Below are positions 8,984 to 17,489 of a stretch of DNA of 64,000 nucleotides, in pieces. The stretch is from contig NZ_CP024091.1 in the NCBI RefSeq assembly GCF_002736205.1, positions 4,523,555 to 4,587,554 of the forward strand. Direction: 5' to 3'. The stretch comes from Pedobacter ginsengisoli (GTDB taxonomy: Bacteria > Bacteroidota > Bacteroidia > Sphingobacteriales > Sphingobacteriaceae). Every line of letters begins with the position of its first letter. The stretch's first letter is position 1. The translations under genes and the position numbers were made by a program. The notes beneath the pieces are model-generated. The model did not search any database. It had not been told where the DNA came from and was given only the letters and a program-made list of their open reading frames with translations.

Positions 8984-9619
8984 TTATTTTTTTCTGATGA
9001 TAAACAACCCGTCTCTAACAGGTAGAATGAGTTTCTCTACACGGTCATCTGCCGCAATTTTGTCATTAAATGTAGTGATATTTTTAGTGTCTTTGTCCTG
9101 GTTGGTGTTCAGTACTTTTCCACTCCATAGCACATTATCAACTATAATGAGTCCACCAGGCCTGATTTTGTTGAAAACAAGATCATAATAAGTGCCATTG
9201 TTTTTCTTGTCCGCATCAATAAACACAAGATCAAAGGTTTCGTCTAATGAGTTTACAGTTTGGGTTGCATCGCCAAGTATGTATTTTATTTTGCTGTTGA
9301 ACTCAGATTCAGCAAAGTTGCTGCGCACCATATCTTCCAGTTCTTCATTTATGTCCAGGGTATAAATGATCCCGTTATCTACTAACCCTTCGGCAAGGCA
9401 CAAAGTTGCATAGCCCGTAAAAGTGCCAATTTCCAAAGCACGCACTGGGCTTATCATTTTGCTTAGAAAGCTAAGTACCCTGCCCTGATAATGGCCCGAA
9501 AGCATCCTGGGCATCAGTACTTTTAAGTTGGTTTCTCTATCTATTTTTTGCAGCAATTTGCTTTCTGGTTCGCAGTAATTAAGCAAAAGCTGTTGCATGT
9601 CATCGCTGATAAGGCTCAT
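8984..9619 (-). CDS. SAM-dependent O-methyltransferase (CCoAOMT-like)
   Basis: 211 residues, normal for the methyltransf_3 family. The SAM-binding motif I is ALEIGTFTGYATLCLAEGL, followed by YTLDINEEL, the metal-binding loop region DLVFIDADKKN and the downstream IVDNVLWSGKV, all diagnostic of catechol/caffeoyl-CoA-type O-methyltransferases. The substrate is unknown; bacterial members are often annotated as putative. It is between yqgF (21 nt upstream) and the LysM hydrolases on the same strand. Confidence 0.9.
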   Translation of the reverse strand: MSLISDDMQQLLLNYCEPESKLLQKIDRETNLKVLMPRMLSGHYQGRVLSFLSKMISPVRALEIGTFTGYATLCLAEGLVDNGIIYTLDINEELEDMVRSNFAESEFNSKIKYILGDATQTVNSLDETFDLVFIDADKKNNGTYYDLVFNKIRPGGLIIVDNVLWSGKVLNTNQDKDTKNITTFNDKIAADDRVEKLILPVRDGLFIIRKK

Positions 9620-9640
9620 ATAATTTTTAATAAATGCAAT

Positions 9641-10056
9641 CTATAAACGGCGCTGTTCCATAAAATATTGCAAAATAATAGTTGCAGAAATGGTGTCTAC
9701 CCGTTCCTTATTTTGCCTGTCTGTTTTTTTTAATCCGCTTTGCATAATTGTTTGATGGGCTAACTTCGAAGTAAACCGTTCATCAATCCAATGTTGCGGA
9801 ATATCAGGAAAAGTTCTTTTTAAAGTTCTGGCAAAACCTTTAACATGCTGTGCAGAATCTGAAGGAGAGCCATCCATTTGTTTTGGATCACCAAAAACAA
9901 AGGCTTCAACTTGTTCAGTTAAAAGGTACTTCTTTAAATATTCTATGGCGTCTTTAGGATGTATTGTGTCAAGCCCGGTAGCAATAATTTGCAGGGGTCG
10001 GTAACGGCTAAACCGATACGTTTGGTTCCATAATCAAAGGCTAAAATCCTGGGCAT
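9641..10056 (-). pseudogene. yqgF: Holliday junction resolvase-like YqgF/RuvX, apparent single-base frameshift
   Basis: The ATG at 10056 gives MPRILAFDYGTKRIGLAVTDP, the classic YqgF N-terminus with the first catalytic Asp. At the run of four G on the plus strand (9994-9997) the frame is lost. Adding one base restores LQIIATGLDTIHPKDAIEYL and joins to GDPKQMDGSPSDSAQHVKGF, ERFTSKLAHQTIM and the C-terminal DTISATIILQYFMEQ. The restored protein would be 138 residues, exactly the family length, with all motifs present. YqgF is involved in 16S rRNA 5' processing and is essential in many bacteria, so a homopolymer sequencing error is at least as likely as real inactivation. Confidence 0.85.
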
Positions 10057-10077
10057 AGCGGCAAATATAATAAAATC

Positions 10078-10215
10078 TGGCAGGTACCTGGTGTTCGGCT
10101 GAATCAAGGCTGAGAGTAGACTGCGAGCAGATTGCTTCGGAAAACAGGTACCTTTACCCGAAGAGGTGTGCAAGCAGTGTGCTTCCAGTGTGCTCGAAGG
10201 TATATGCTTGTCAGG
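10078..10215. other. G+C-rich intergenic segment with short inverted repeats
   Basis: Between divergent yqgF and holB lies a tract visibly richer in G+C than its surroundings. It contains two copies of CAGGTACCT/CAGGTACCTT near 10081 and 10146, a hairpin CTTCGG...CCGAAG around 10132-10160, and AAGCA...TGTGCTT pairs downstream. The minus frame upstream of yqgF stays open through it, but the residues resemble no protein. It may be a copy of a dispersed intergenic repeat, or a structured leader. Confidence 0.3.
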
Positions 10216-10276
10216 TATTGTGTCAACTTTAATGGCGGTTATAGGCAAGTCTTAAAATTTTGCTATTTTGCACCAA

Positions 10277-11425
10277 ATGCAGTTTAAGAATATCATAGGT
10301 CAGGAAAGCATAAAACAGCAATTGATACAAACAGTTGCTGAGAATAGGATAAGTCATGCGCAGTTGTTTCTTTCATCAGAAGGAAGCGGAGCCTTACCTA
10401 TGGCAATTGCCTATGCCCAATACATTAACTGCCTTGATAAACAGGCTGATGATAGCTGCGGAGAATGCTCTTCGTGCAGAAAGTACGAAAGATATATTCA
10501 TCCTGATTTGCATTTTTCTTATCCGTTTTTTGCCTCAAAAGATGTAAGAATAGCGGTAGATGTTTTAGACGAATGGCGAAGTATGATGCTTGCCGATCCT
10601 TATTTTGATATGGATATCTGGCGTTCTAAATTGAGCGCTGAGAATAAACAGGCAAATATTAACATCGCAGAGTGTCATGATATCATCAAAAAATTAAGTT
10701 ATAAAGCTTTTGAAGCACAGACAAAGGTTTTGATTATGTGGTTGCCCGAATATCTGGATAAAGAAGGCAATTCATTGTTAAAGATTATTGAAGAACCACC
10801 TCAAAATACCCTGTTTATTTTAGTGGCAAACAATCAGGAGCAAATTCTTTCAACCCTTTTGTCGCGTACGCAGATTGTTAAAATACCGAAACTGCCTCAT
10901 GCCACTGTTGAAAGCTATTTGATGGATGAATATGGCCTGTCGGAAAATCAGGCTACCGAATACAGTTTTCTTGCAGATGGAAATTTAATTGAGGCCAAGC
11001 AGTTGGTGGCCAATACACAAAATGAAAATGCCGACAAGTTTGCCGAATGGTTAAGAATGGGTTATGGCAACCGGGTTTTGGATTTAACCAATTTTGTAGA
11101 TCAGATTGCCGGATGGGGAAGGGAAAACCAAAAGAACTTTTTAAAATACGGGATTAGTTTTTTAAGAGAATGCAGCCTGCTGTTAAGCGGAGCTGAGGAC
11201 CTGGTTAAACTGCCGGTTTCGGCTATGGAAACAGCAAAAAAGCTATCAACCCACGTGCTTAATCTTAACATGGCCGATGCTATTATTTCGGAACTGGAAA
11301 AGGCACATTATCACATCGAGAGAAATGCGAATCCCAAAATTCTGTTTTTAGATGTATCTTTACAGCTAGTTAAAATAATAAAGTTTAAAACGCTCCCGAA
11401 AGGGACTCAATATATATATAGTTAA
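10277..11425 (+). CDS. holB: DNA polymerase III delta' subunit
   Basis: About 382 residues from the ATG at 10277; a TTG at 10268 adds three residues. The N-terminal AAA+ clamp-loader module has FKNIIGQESIKQQLIQTV, AQLFLSSEGSGALPMAIAYA (a degenerate Walker A, usual for delta'), a zinc module CGECSSCRKYERYIHPD, and the SRT motif in LSTLLSRTQIVKIP. This is a stator subunit of the replicative clamp loader, expected to be ATP-independent. The following PSP1 gene begins 2 nt after its stop, so the two are co-transcribed. Confidence 0.9.
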   Translation: MQFKNIIGQESIKQQLIQTVAENRISHAQLFLSSEGSGALPMAIAYAQYINCLDKQADDSCGECSSCRKYERYIHPDLHFSYPFFASKDVRIAVDVLDEWRSMMLADPYFDMDIWRSKLSAENKQANINIAECHDIIKKLSYKAFEAQTKVLIMWLPEYLDKEGNSLLKIIEEPPQNTLFILVANNQEQILSTLLSRTQIVKIPKLPHATVESYLMDEYGLSENQATEYSFLADGNLIEAKQLVANTQNENADKFAEWLRMGYGNRVLDLTNFVDQIAGWGRENQKNFLKYGISFLRECSLLLSGAEDLVKLPVSAMETAKKLSTHVLNLNMADAIISELEKAHYHIERNANPKILFLDVSLQLVKIIKFKTLPKGTQYIYS

Positions 11426-11427
11426 TT

Positions 11428-12855
11428 ATGGGATGTGGAAGTTGTTCTACAGGTGGCGGATGTGCCCCCTCGGGTTGCAAAAGTAATGGCTCTTGCCTTA
11501 CTGGAGGATGCGGAAAAATGGAAGTTTACGACTGGCTGTCTAATCTTGATATGCCATCAAATTATATACCTTTTCAAGTAATAGAAGTTAAATTTAAAGG
11601 GGCAAGGAAAGAATTTTTCCTTAACAGCGAGAATATTTACCTGGAAATAGGAGAGCTAATAGCTGTTGAGGGGCCTACAGGTGGTTACGATATCGGTCAT
11701 GTTTCTTTAACCGGAGAACTGGTGCGTATGCAAATGAAACGCCGTAAAACTACTGTTGATCAGGTAACCAGAAAAGTTTACAGAAAGGCCACAGAGGCTG
11801 ATGTTGAAAAATGGAAAATAGCTAAGGCTCTGGAATGGGAAACGATGCATAAAGCACGTACACTTGCTCTAGACCTGCGCTTGTCAATGAAAATTAGCGA
11901 TGTTGATTATCAGGGAGATAAAACCAAAGCAACATTTTTTTATACTGCCGAAGGACGGGTTGACTTTAGGGAGCTGATTAAAAAGATGGCCGAAACGTTT
12001 AGAATCCGGATAGAAATGCGCCAGATTGGAATGCGTCAGGAAGCCGGTAGGTTAGGTGGGATTGGTTCTTGCGGTCGCGAACTTTGCTGTTCTACTTGGC
12101 TAACAAATTTTAAAACAGTATCTACTGCTGCGGCCAGGTATCAGAACCTTTCTTTAAATACTTTAAAGCTGGCCGGGCAATGTGGCAAGTTAAAATGCTG
12201 TTTAAATTATGAGCTTGATACATATTTAGATGCCTTAAAGGACATTCCTGATCGTATTGAAAGCCTGCAAACTGAAATAGGTGTTGCCCGTCACCAAAAA
12301 ACAGACATCTTTAAAAAGGTAATGTGGTTCAGCTACCCTAATACAGAGGACTGGATTCCGCTAAAAGTTGATCGTGTTAAGGAGATTATGGCAATGAACA
12401 AGCGAGGACAAAAGCCTGTTAATCTTAAAGAAGAGGCTATTGAACTTGCTCCGGTTGCTTTTATAGAGAAGATTCCTGATTATGAAAATGTTGTTGGACA
12501 GGATAGTTTAACCCGACTGGATGATAAACCCAGAAACAAAAACAACAAGAATAACCGGAATAAAAATGCCAAGCAGGCACAAGGCCCTAAACAAGGGGCC
12601 CCAGTTGCTAAACAAGAGAAAGGCCCTAAACCACCGCAGGCACAGAAACAACAGCAAAACCAGAAACAAGGTCAGAATCCTAAACAAGGGCAACAACCAA
12701 AAGGCAATAATAAGCCTGTGGCTCAACCTGCGGAAGGTGCTGTTGCTGAACAGACAGGAGCGCCTGCCGGTCAGCAATCTGCAAACAGGAATAGAAACAG
12801 GAACAACAACCGAAGAAAAAAACAAAAGGAAAAGCCTAAAAATGATCAAGCTTAA
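11428..12855 (+). CDS. PSP1/RicT (YaaT)-family protein with Asn/Gln/Lys-rich tail
   Basis: 475 residues. The N-terminus is Cys/Gly-rich (MGCGSCSTGGGCAPSGC, then SCLTGGCG). The PSP1 domain covers about residues 45-270, with VEGPTGGYDIGHVSLTGELV, FRIRIEMRQIGMRQEAGRLG, the GSCGRELCCSTWL and CGKLKCCLNYE cysteine motifs. In Bacillus the homologue RicT (YaaT) binds RicA/RicF and an Fe-S cluster and affects RNA processing and sporulation; the Bacteroidota role is untested. Residues after about 370 form a low-complexity N/Q/K/P-rich tail, likely disordered. It overlaps the start of gldH by 14 nt. Confidence 0.9.
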   Translation: MGCGSCSTGGGCAPSGCKSNGSCLTGGCGKMEVYDWLSNLDMPSNYIPFQVIEVKFKGARKEFFLNSENIYLEIGELIAVEGPTGGYDIGHVSLTGELVRMQMKRRKTTVDQVTRKVYRKATEADVEKWKIAKALEWETMHKARTLALDLRLSMKISDVDYQGDKTKATFFYTAEGRVDFRELIKKMAETFRIRIEMRQIGMRQEAGRLGGIGSCGRELCCSTWLTNFKTVSTAAARYQNLSLNTLKLAGQCGKLKCCLNYELDTYLDALKDIPDRIESLQTEIGVARHQKTDIFKKVMWFSYPNTEDWIPLKVDRVKEIMAMNKRGQKPVNLKEEAIELAPVAFIEKIPDYENVVGQDSLTRLDDKPRNKNNKNNRNKNAKQAQGPKQGAPVAKQEKGPKPPQAQKQQQNQKQGQNPKQGQQPKGNNKPVAQPAEGAVAEQTGAPAGQQSANRNRNRNNNRRKKQKEKPKNDQA

Positions 12856-13321
12856 AGTTTTACTGCTGTCTTCAGTTTTGATGGTACTCTTTTTAAGTGG
12901 TTGTGACACCAATACGCTTATAGATAGTAATATGTCTATGCCTGCACGTAATTGGAGCTACCCCAATAAGGTTAAAACATTAGTTGAAATTACAGATAGC
13001 AGTAAACCCTATAACGTATATTTTAAATTGCGCCATACAGCCGATTACAGGTACTCCAATATCTTTGTTTTATTTCATATAACCGGAGGTGGACAAAAAA
13101 AGCACACCAGAAGGTATGAATATAGGCTGGCACAACCAGATGGGCAATGGAATGGTTCAGGCTCAGGGAACCTGTTTACCTATAATTTGCCTTTGCTTAC
13201 AAACTACAGATTCCCGGCAAAGGGAAAATATCTATTAGAAGTTGAGCAAAATATGCGCGACAACCCGCTTGCCGAAATTAGTGACGCGGGTATAAAGGTA
13301 GAATTAAAGCAGGGGCAGTAA
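12842..13321 (+). CDS. gldH: Gliding motility lipoprotein GldH
   Basis: 159 residues from the ATG at 12842, chosen because it starts a lipoprotein signal peptide (MIKLKVLLLSSVLMVLFLSG, lipobox Cys next). The body is the GldH domain, with YFKLRHTADYRYSNIFVLFH and KYLLEVEQNMRDNPLAEISD. GldH is a lipoprotein required for gliding in Flavobacterium but is also kept in non-gliding Bacteroidota. It overlaps the PSP1 gene by 14 nt, and its 3' end overlaps convergent murF by 18 bp. The frame is open further upstream, but only because it reads the PSP1 gene in another frame. Confidence 0.88.
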   Translation: MIKLKVLLLSSVLMVLFLSGCDTNTLIDSNMSMPARNWSYPNKVKTLVEITDSSKPYNVYFKLRHTADYRYSNIFVLFHITGGGQKKHTRRYEYRLAQPDGQWNGSGSGNLFTYNLPLLTNYRFPAKGKYLLEVEQNMRDNPLAEISDAGIKVELKQGQ

Positions 13322-14605
13322 TTGCTCCAACGCCATTCCTCTTGATCCTTTTAGCAATATCAGATTATTCTTTACAGGATTAGCTTTTAGAAACTCCTGA
13401 GCCTCGGCGGGGGTGCTAAAGTAATTTCCTTTGTATTTATCTTTTAATGCGTAAAAGTATTTTCCAATAAAAACAAGCGTTTCAACACTAAGCTGTTCAG
13501 CTTGTTTGGCAATTAGATCATGTTGCTCCGCTGATTCTGGGCCTAGTTCAAACATATCTCCAATAATTACAGTTTTTTTGTCGGCAGTTAAAAGAGAAAT
13601 GTTATTCAATGCGGCAGCCATGCTGCTTGGGTTAGCATTATAAAAATCACATATCACGGTGTTATGCGCTGTTTTTGTGATTTGAGAGCGGTTGTTGTTA
13701 GGGAAATATCCGGAAAGACCTTTGTTTATTGCCGAGGGGTTAACTTCAAAAAAAGCACCTATACATACAGCGGCCAATATGTTTTCGAAATTGTAAGAAC
13801 CGGTTAAATTTACAGAGGTTTGGTAGGTTCCGGTTTTATTTGACCATGAAATTTCAATTAAAGGATCTGTTTTTATTAGTTTTCCCGATATGGCATCTGT
13901 TGCTTCCGTACCATAATATATAACCTTATCAAGATGGGCCGAGGCACTCATTTCTAATAAATAAGGATTGTTCCTGTTTATAAATGCAAAGCCATGGCTA
14001 TTTTTAAGATGAGCATAGAGTTCTGCTTTCCCCTTTTTTACTCCTTCAAATCCACCAAATCCATCTAGGTGAGCCATGCCTACGTTGGTAATTAGCCCAT
14101 GAGTTGGCTGGGCAATGGTACACAAAAACTCTATTTCTTTTTGGTGATTGGCTCCCATTTCAATTACAGCAATTTCTGTATCCTTTGTTAAGGATAGAAT
14201 AGACAAGGGTACACCTATGTGATTGTTTAAATTGCCTTTGGTAGCAAAGGTTTTATATTTTTCGGACAGAACAGCGTTTATAAGTTCTTTAGTTGTTGTT
14301 TTACCATTGCTTCCGGTTAAACCTACAACGGGAATGTTTAATTGTGAACGGTGATGCCTGGCCAGATCCTGTAGAGTGCTTAATACATCAGGCACTAAAA
14401 TGCACTGTTTACTTGTTTTGTAGGCCAGATTATCTATAATGGCATAAGCGGCACCGTTGGTGAGGGCTTTCTCGGCAAAGGTATTGGCATCAAAATTATC
14501 ACCCTTTAGGGCAAAAAACAAGCAGCCGGGCGTTATGTTCCGTGTATCGGTACAGATAACGGGATGCTTAAGGTAGTGCTGATAAAGGGTTTCGATGGCG
14601 GCCAT
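13304..14605 (-). CDS. murF: UDP-N-acetylmuramoyl-tripeptide--D-alanyl-D-alanine ligase
   Basis: 433 residues, typical of MurF. The ATP-dependent ligase adds D-Ala-D-Ala to the UDP-MurNAc tripeptide in the cytoplasm. The N-terminal substrate domain contains SRNITPGCLF-like residues (TDTRNITPGCLFFALKG). The Mur central domain has the P-loop GLTGSNGKTT at 97-104 and AVIEMGANHQKEIEFLC; ligand-binding NHIGVPLS and the C-terminal domain (IIGDMFELGPESAEQHD) follow. It is convergent with gldH and transcribed from its own promoter, divergent from the M14 peptidase gene. Confidence 0.96.
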   Translation of the reverse strand: MAAIETLYQHYLKHPVICTDTRNITPGCLFFALKGDNFDANTFAEKALTNGAAYAIIDNLAYKTSKQCILVPDVLSTLQDLARHHRSQLNIPVVGLTGSNGKTTTKELINAVLSEKYKTFATKGNLNNHIGVPLSILSLTKDTEIAVIEMGANHQKEIEFLCTIAQPTHGLITNVGMAHLDGFGGFEGVKKGKAELYAHLKNSHGFAFINRNNPYLLEMSASAHLDKVIYYGTEATDAISGKLIKTDPLIEISWSNKTGTYQTSVNLTGSYNFENILAAVCIGAFFEVNPSAINKGLSGYFPNNNRSQITKTAHNTVICDFYNANPSSMAAALNNISLLTADKKTVIIGDMFELGPESAEQHDLIAKQAEQLSVETLVFIGKYFYALKDKYKGNYFSTPAEAQEFLKANPVKNNLILLKGSRGMALEQLLPLL

Positions 14606-14695
14606 AGATAAAAAGAATAATTAATATGGTAAAATTACACTATGAAAGAGAAACAAAAAATATTCTTTAGTATTTTGGAGTCTTAATTCATCAAT

Positions 14696-17182
14696 ATGAA
14701 ATACTTTTTCCTTCCTTTTTTGTTTTTACTAGCGGGTTTGAGTGTTACAGATGCCCAAACAAAGTCGCCTGATGAATTTTTAGGATATGCCCTTGGAAGT
14801 AAATTTACTTCGCATAATAAGGTTATAGACTATTTTAAATACTTAAGCAGTAAAGAAAAGAACATAAAGCTTGTAAGCTACGGCAAAACCTACGAAGGAA
14901 GAGAGTTGTTGGTAGCGATAATATCCTCGAAAGAGAACATGGAGGGTTTAGAGCAGATAAGAAAGTATAATGTAAGTTTAAGTAAAGCCGAATCGGCAAC
15001 AGCGCCGGCAGGCAAGCAGCCGGCTATATTATGGTTAAGCTATAATGTGCATGGAAATGAGGCCAGCTCAACTGAAACAGCAATGAAAACAATATTTGCC
15101 CTGGCCGAAGCTAAAACAAGCGACATTGAGAATTGGTTAAAGAATACGGTTGTAGTGATAGATCCATGCCTTAATCCGGATGGGAGAGAAAGGTATGTAA
15201 GTTATTTTAACTCGGTTAGTGGCCATAAACCAAACCCTAATCCGATGGCCAGAGAACACTCAGAGTCATGGCCGGGAGGCAGGTCTAACCACTATTATTT
15301 TGATTTAAACAGAGACTGGGCCTGGCAAACGCAGATTGAAACACAGCAAAGGCTAAAACTTTATCATGAGTGGATGCCAGAGGTACATGTTGATTTTCAT
15401 GAACAAAGTTATAACGAACCCTATTACTTTGCTCCCGCGGCTGAACCAATTCATCAGGATATTACCCCATGGCAGCGGGAATTTCAGGTTATTGTGGGTA
15501 AAAATAACGCTAAATACTTTGATGAAAATGGGTGGCAATATTTCACTAAAGAGCGGTTCGATTTGCTTTATCCGTCGTACGGAGATACTTATCCCTTATA
15601 TAATGGCGCCGTAGGGATGACATATGAACAAGGTGGAATTGGGGCCGGCTTATCGGTGATAACCATAAATGGAGATACGCTTACGCTTAAAGATAGAATT
15701 AGCCATCACTATACCACTGGTATGGCTACTATTGAGGCGGTTTCAAAAAATGTAGATAAGCTGGTAAATCAATTCAGGTTATATTTTCAAAAGGCTGTTA
15801 CTAACCCTCCGGGTATTTATAAAACTTATGTAGTAAAGGCACAGAATCTGAGTAAAGTTAAAAAACTGGCCGAACTTCTTAAAAAGAACGGTATTGAATA
15901 TAGTTTTGGACTGGACAGGAATTTACGGGGGTATAATTATGAAACAAAGAAGGTTGAGGGCTTTAAGGTTGATAGAAATGACCTTATTGTAAATCTGCAG
16001 CAGCCAAAAGCTGTTTTGGCTAATGTATTGTTTGAGCCACAAACAGCAGTGAGTGATTCTAATACTTATGACATTACAGCCTGGGCGTTACCTTATGTTT
16101 ATGGATTAAAATCGTATGCAAGTAAGGAATCTGTAAAAGGACTTTATGCTGTGTTGGATGATACGAAAGAACAGCCGCCGATAGCTGAAAAACCTTATGC
16201 CTGGATTTTTAAATGGAATTCGATAGAAGATGCGCAGGTTCTTATTGCACTTCAGCGGGCTAATATAAAGGTGCGATCGGCAGAGCAAGAGTTTACTATC
16301 GGCACAAAAGTGTTTCCTCCGGGGACTTTGCTGGTCTACAGGACTGAGAATGAACGACAGGTAAGAGGGCTTTCTGCAAAGATTGCACGGATACAACAGG
16401 ATTTAAATGCAGTAGTTTATACTTCTGTAAGCGGTTCTGTAGATAAGGGTAAAGATTTTGGATCGAACGTTTATCCTATTTTAAGCGTGCCTAAAATAGC
16501 TATTGTATCAGGTACAGGTATTTCAAGCCAGGGTGTTGGCGAGGCCTGGCATTTTTTTGAGCAGGAGCTAAACTACCCCATTACAATGATTACCGCTCAT
16601 AATATTGATGATTTGGATATCAATAAAATTAATACACTGATTATGCCTGATGGTAGCTATGGAGATGATATTAATGAAAAGTTGGAGAGTTGGATTGAGA
16701 TTGGAGGAAAAATAATTCTGTTTGAAGATGCAATTTCAAGCACTTTGGGAAAAAGGCCATTTAATATTCGGTTGAGAGAGAGTTTAAAAAATGAAACAAA
16801 GGTTAATGGTGCAAAAAAGTATGGAGAACGCAATCTTGATGATTTATCTGAAACCATTCCAGGAGCTATTTTTAAAGTTAGTCTTGATCATAGTCACCCC
16901 ATATCAGCAGGTTTAGGGGATTACTATTATGCCTTAAAAACAGACGATAAGATTTATGATCTTTTGAGTAGAGATTGGAATATAGGTGTTTTAAAACCAA
17001 ATAGTTATATGGCTGGTGTTGTGGGTAAAGGGGTATTAAGAAAGCTTGACAACGGTATGTTGTTTGGTGTTCAATCTGTATCGAAAGGGACTGTTATTTA
17101 TCTCGGTAGTGACCTGCTTTTCAGGTCTTTTTGGGAGAATGGAAAACAGATGTTTACGAATGCTGTTTTTTTGGTTAATTGA
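14696..17182 (+). CDS. Large exported M14 zinc carboxypeptidase-like protein
   Basis: 828 residues with a signal peptide (LLAGLSVTDAQT). The N-terminal third is an M14 peptidase: SYGKTYEGRELLVAIIS, zinc ligands in NVHGNEASSTETAM (His119, Glu122) and the later VDFHEQ (third ligand about His235), NPDGRERYV before it, and DLNRDWAWQTQIETQ. YEQGGIGAG around residue 310 carries the likely catalytic Glu. The C-terminal half has a GATase1-like/peptidase-associated beta-alpha region (VPKIAIVSGTGISSQGVGEA, WIEIGGKIILFEDAI). The family is common in Bacteroidota and probably trims peptides in the periplasm. Confidence 0.92.
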   Translation: MKYFFLPFLFLLAGLSVTDAQTKSPDEFLGYALGSKFTSHNKVIDYFKYLSSKEKNIKLVSYGKTYEGRELLVAIISSKENMEGLEQIRKYNVSLSKAESATAPAGKQPAILWLSYNVHGNEASSTETAMKTIFALAEAKTSDIENWLKNTVVVIDPCLNPDGRERYVSYFNSVSGHKPNPNPMAREHSESWPGGRSNHYYFDLNRDWAWQTQIETQQRLKLYHEWMPEVHVDFHEQSYNEPYYFAPAAEPIHQDITPWQREFQVIVGKNNAKYFDENGWQYFTKERFDLLYPSYGDTYPLYNGAVGMTYEQGGIGAGLSVITINGDTLTLKDRISHHYTTGMATIEAVSKNVDKLVNQFRLYFQKAVTNPPGIYKTYVVKAQNLSKVKKLAELLKKNGIEYSFGLDRNLRGYNYETKKVEGFKVDRNDLIVNLQQPKAVLANVLFEPQTAVSDSNTYDITAWALPYVYGLKSYASKESVKGLYAVLDDTKEQPPIAEKPYAWIFKWNSIEDAQVLIALQRANIKVRSAEQEFTIGTKVFPPGTLLVYRTENERQVRGLSAKIARIQQDLNAVVYTSVSGSVDKGKDFGSNVYPILSVPKIAIVSGTGISSQGVGEAWHFFEQELNYPITMITAHNIDDLDINKINTLIMPDGSYGDDINEKLESWIEIGGKIILFEDAISSTLGKRPFNIRLRESLKNETKVNGAKKYGERNLDDLSETIPGAIFKVSLDHSHPISAGLGDYYYALKTDDKIYDLLSRDWNIGVLKPNSYMAGVVGKGVLRKLDNGMLFGVQSVSKGTVIYLGSDLLFRSFWENGKQMFTNAVFLVN

Positions 17183-17489
17183 TTTTTTTGGCACAAAGAT
17201 TAAAGCTGGCGATAATGGTGTTATAGTATAGTTAATTATTATGTAGAATTCTGTTAAAAAAAGTTAAATATTTTGGATAATATTATTTGACATAGCTTTT
17301 TTTATGATTTTGGCTTTTTTTTGATGTATTTTCGGAATAATGTTTTGTCAAAGCCAGTATTTCCAATGATAATTGCGGCAATAAAGTGTCATGAAAAAGT
17401 CATTTAATTTAGCTGAGCAATAAATTATCTATGCTCGCATATCAAATCTGTATATTTGGATATTATTAACTAACCTAAATTTATTTTTC
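17183..17489 (+). promoter_or_regulatory. Leader region of the susC-like gene with TAnnTTTG box
   Basis: About 300 bp of very A+T-rich non-coding sequence. TATATTTG at 17451-17458 fits the Bacteroidota -7 consensus TAnnTTTG, about 32 nt upstream of the ATG at 17490. No clear -33 TTTG lies at the ideal distance. No sigma/anti-sigma gene is adjacent, so regulation of this transporter is not visible here. Confidence 0.45.

Noticed and set aside
12521..12841. Long N-terminal extension of gldH
   Set aside because: This open frame lies inside the PSP1 gene in another frame; the lipoprotein signal at 12842 marks the true start.
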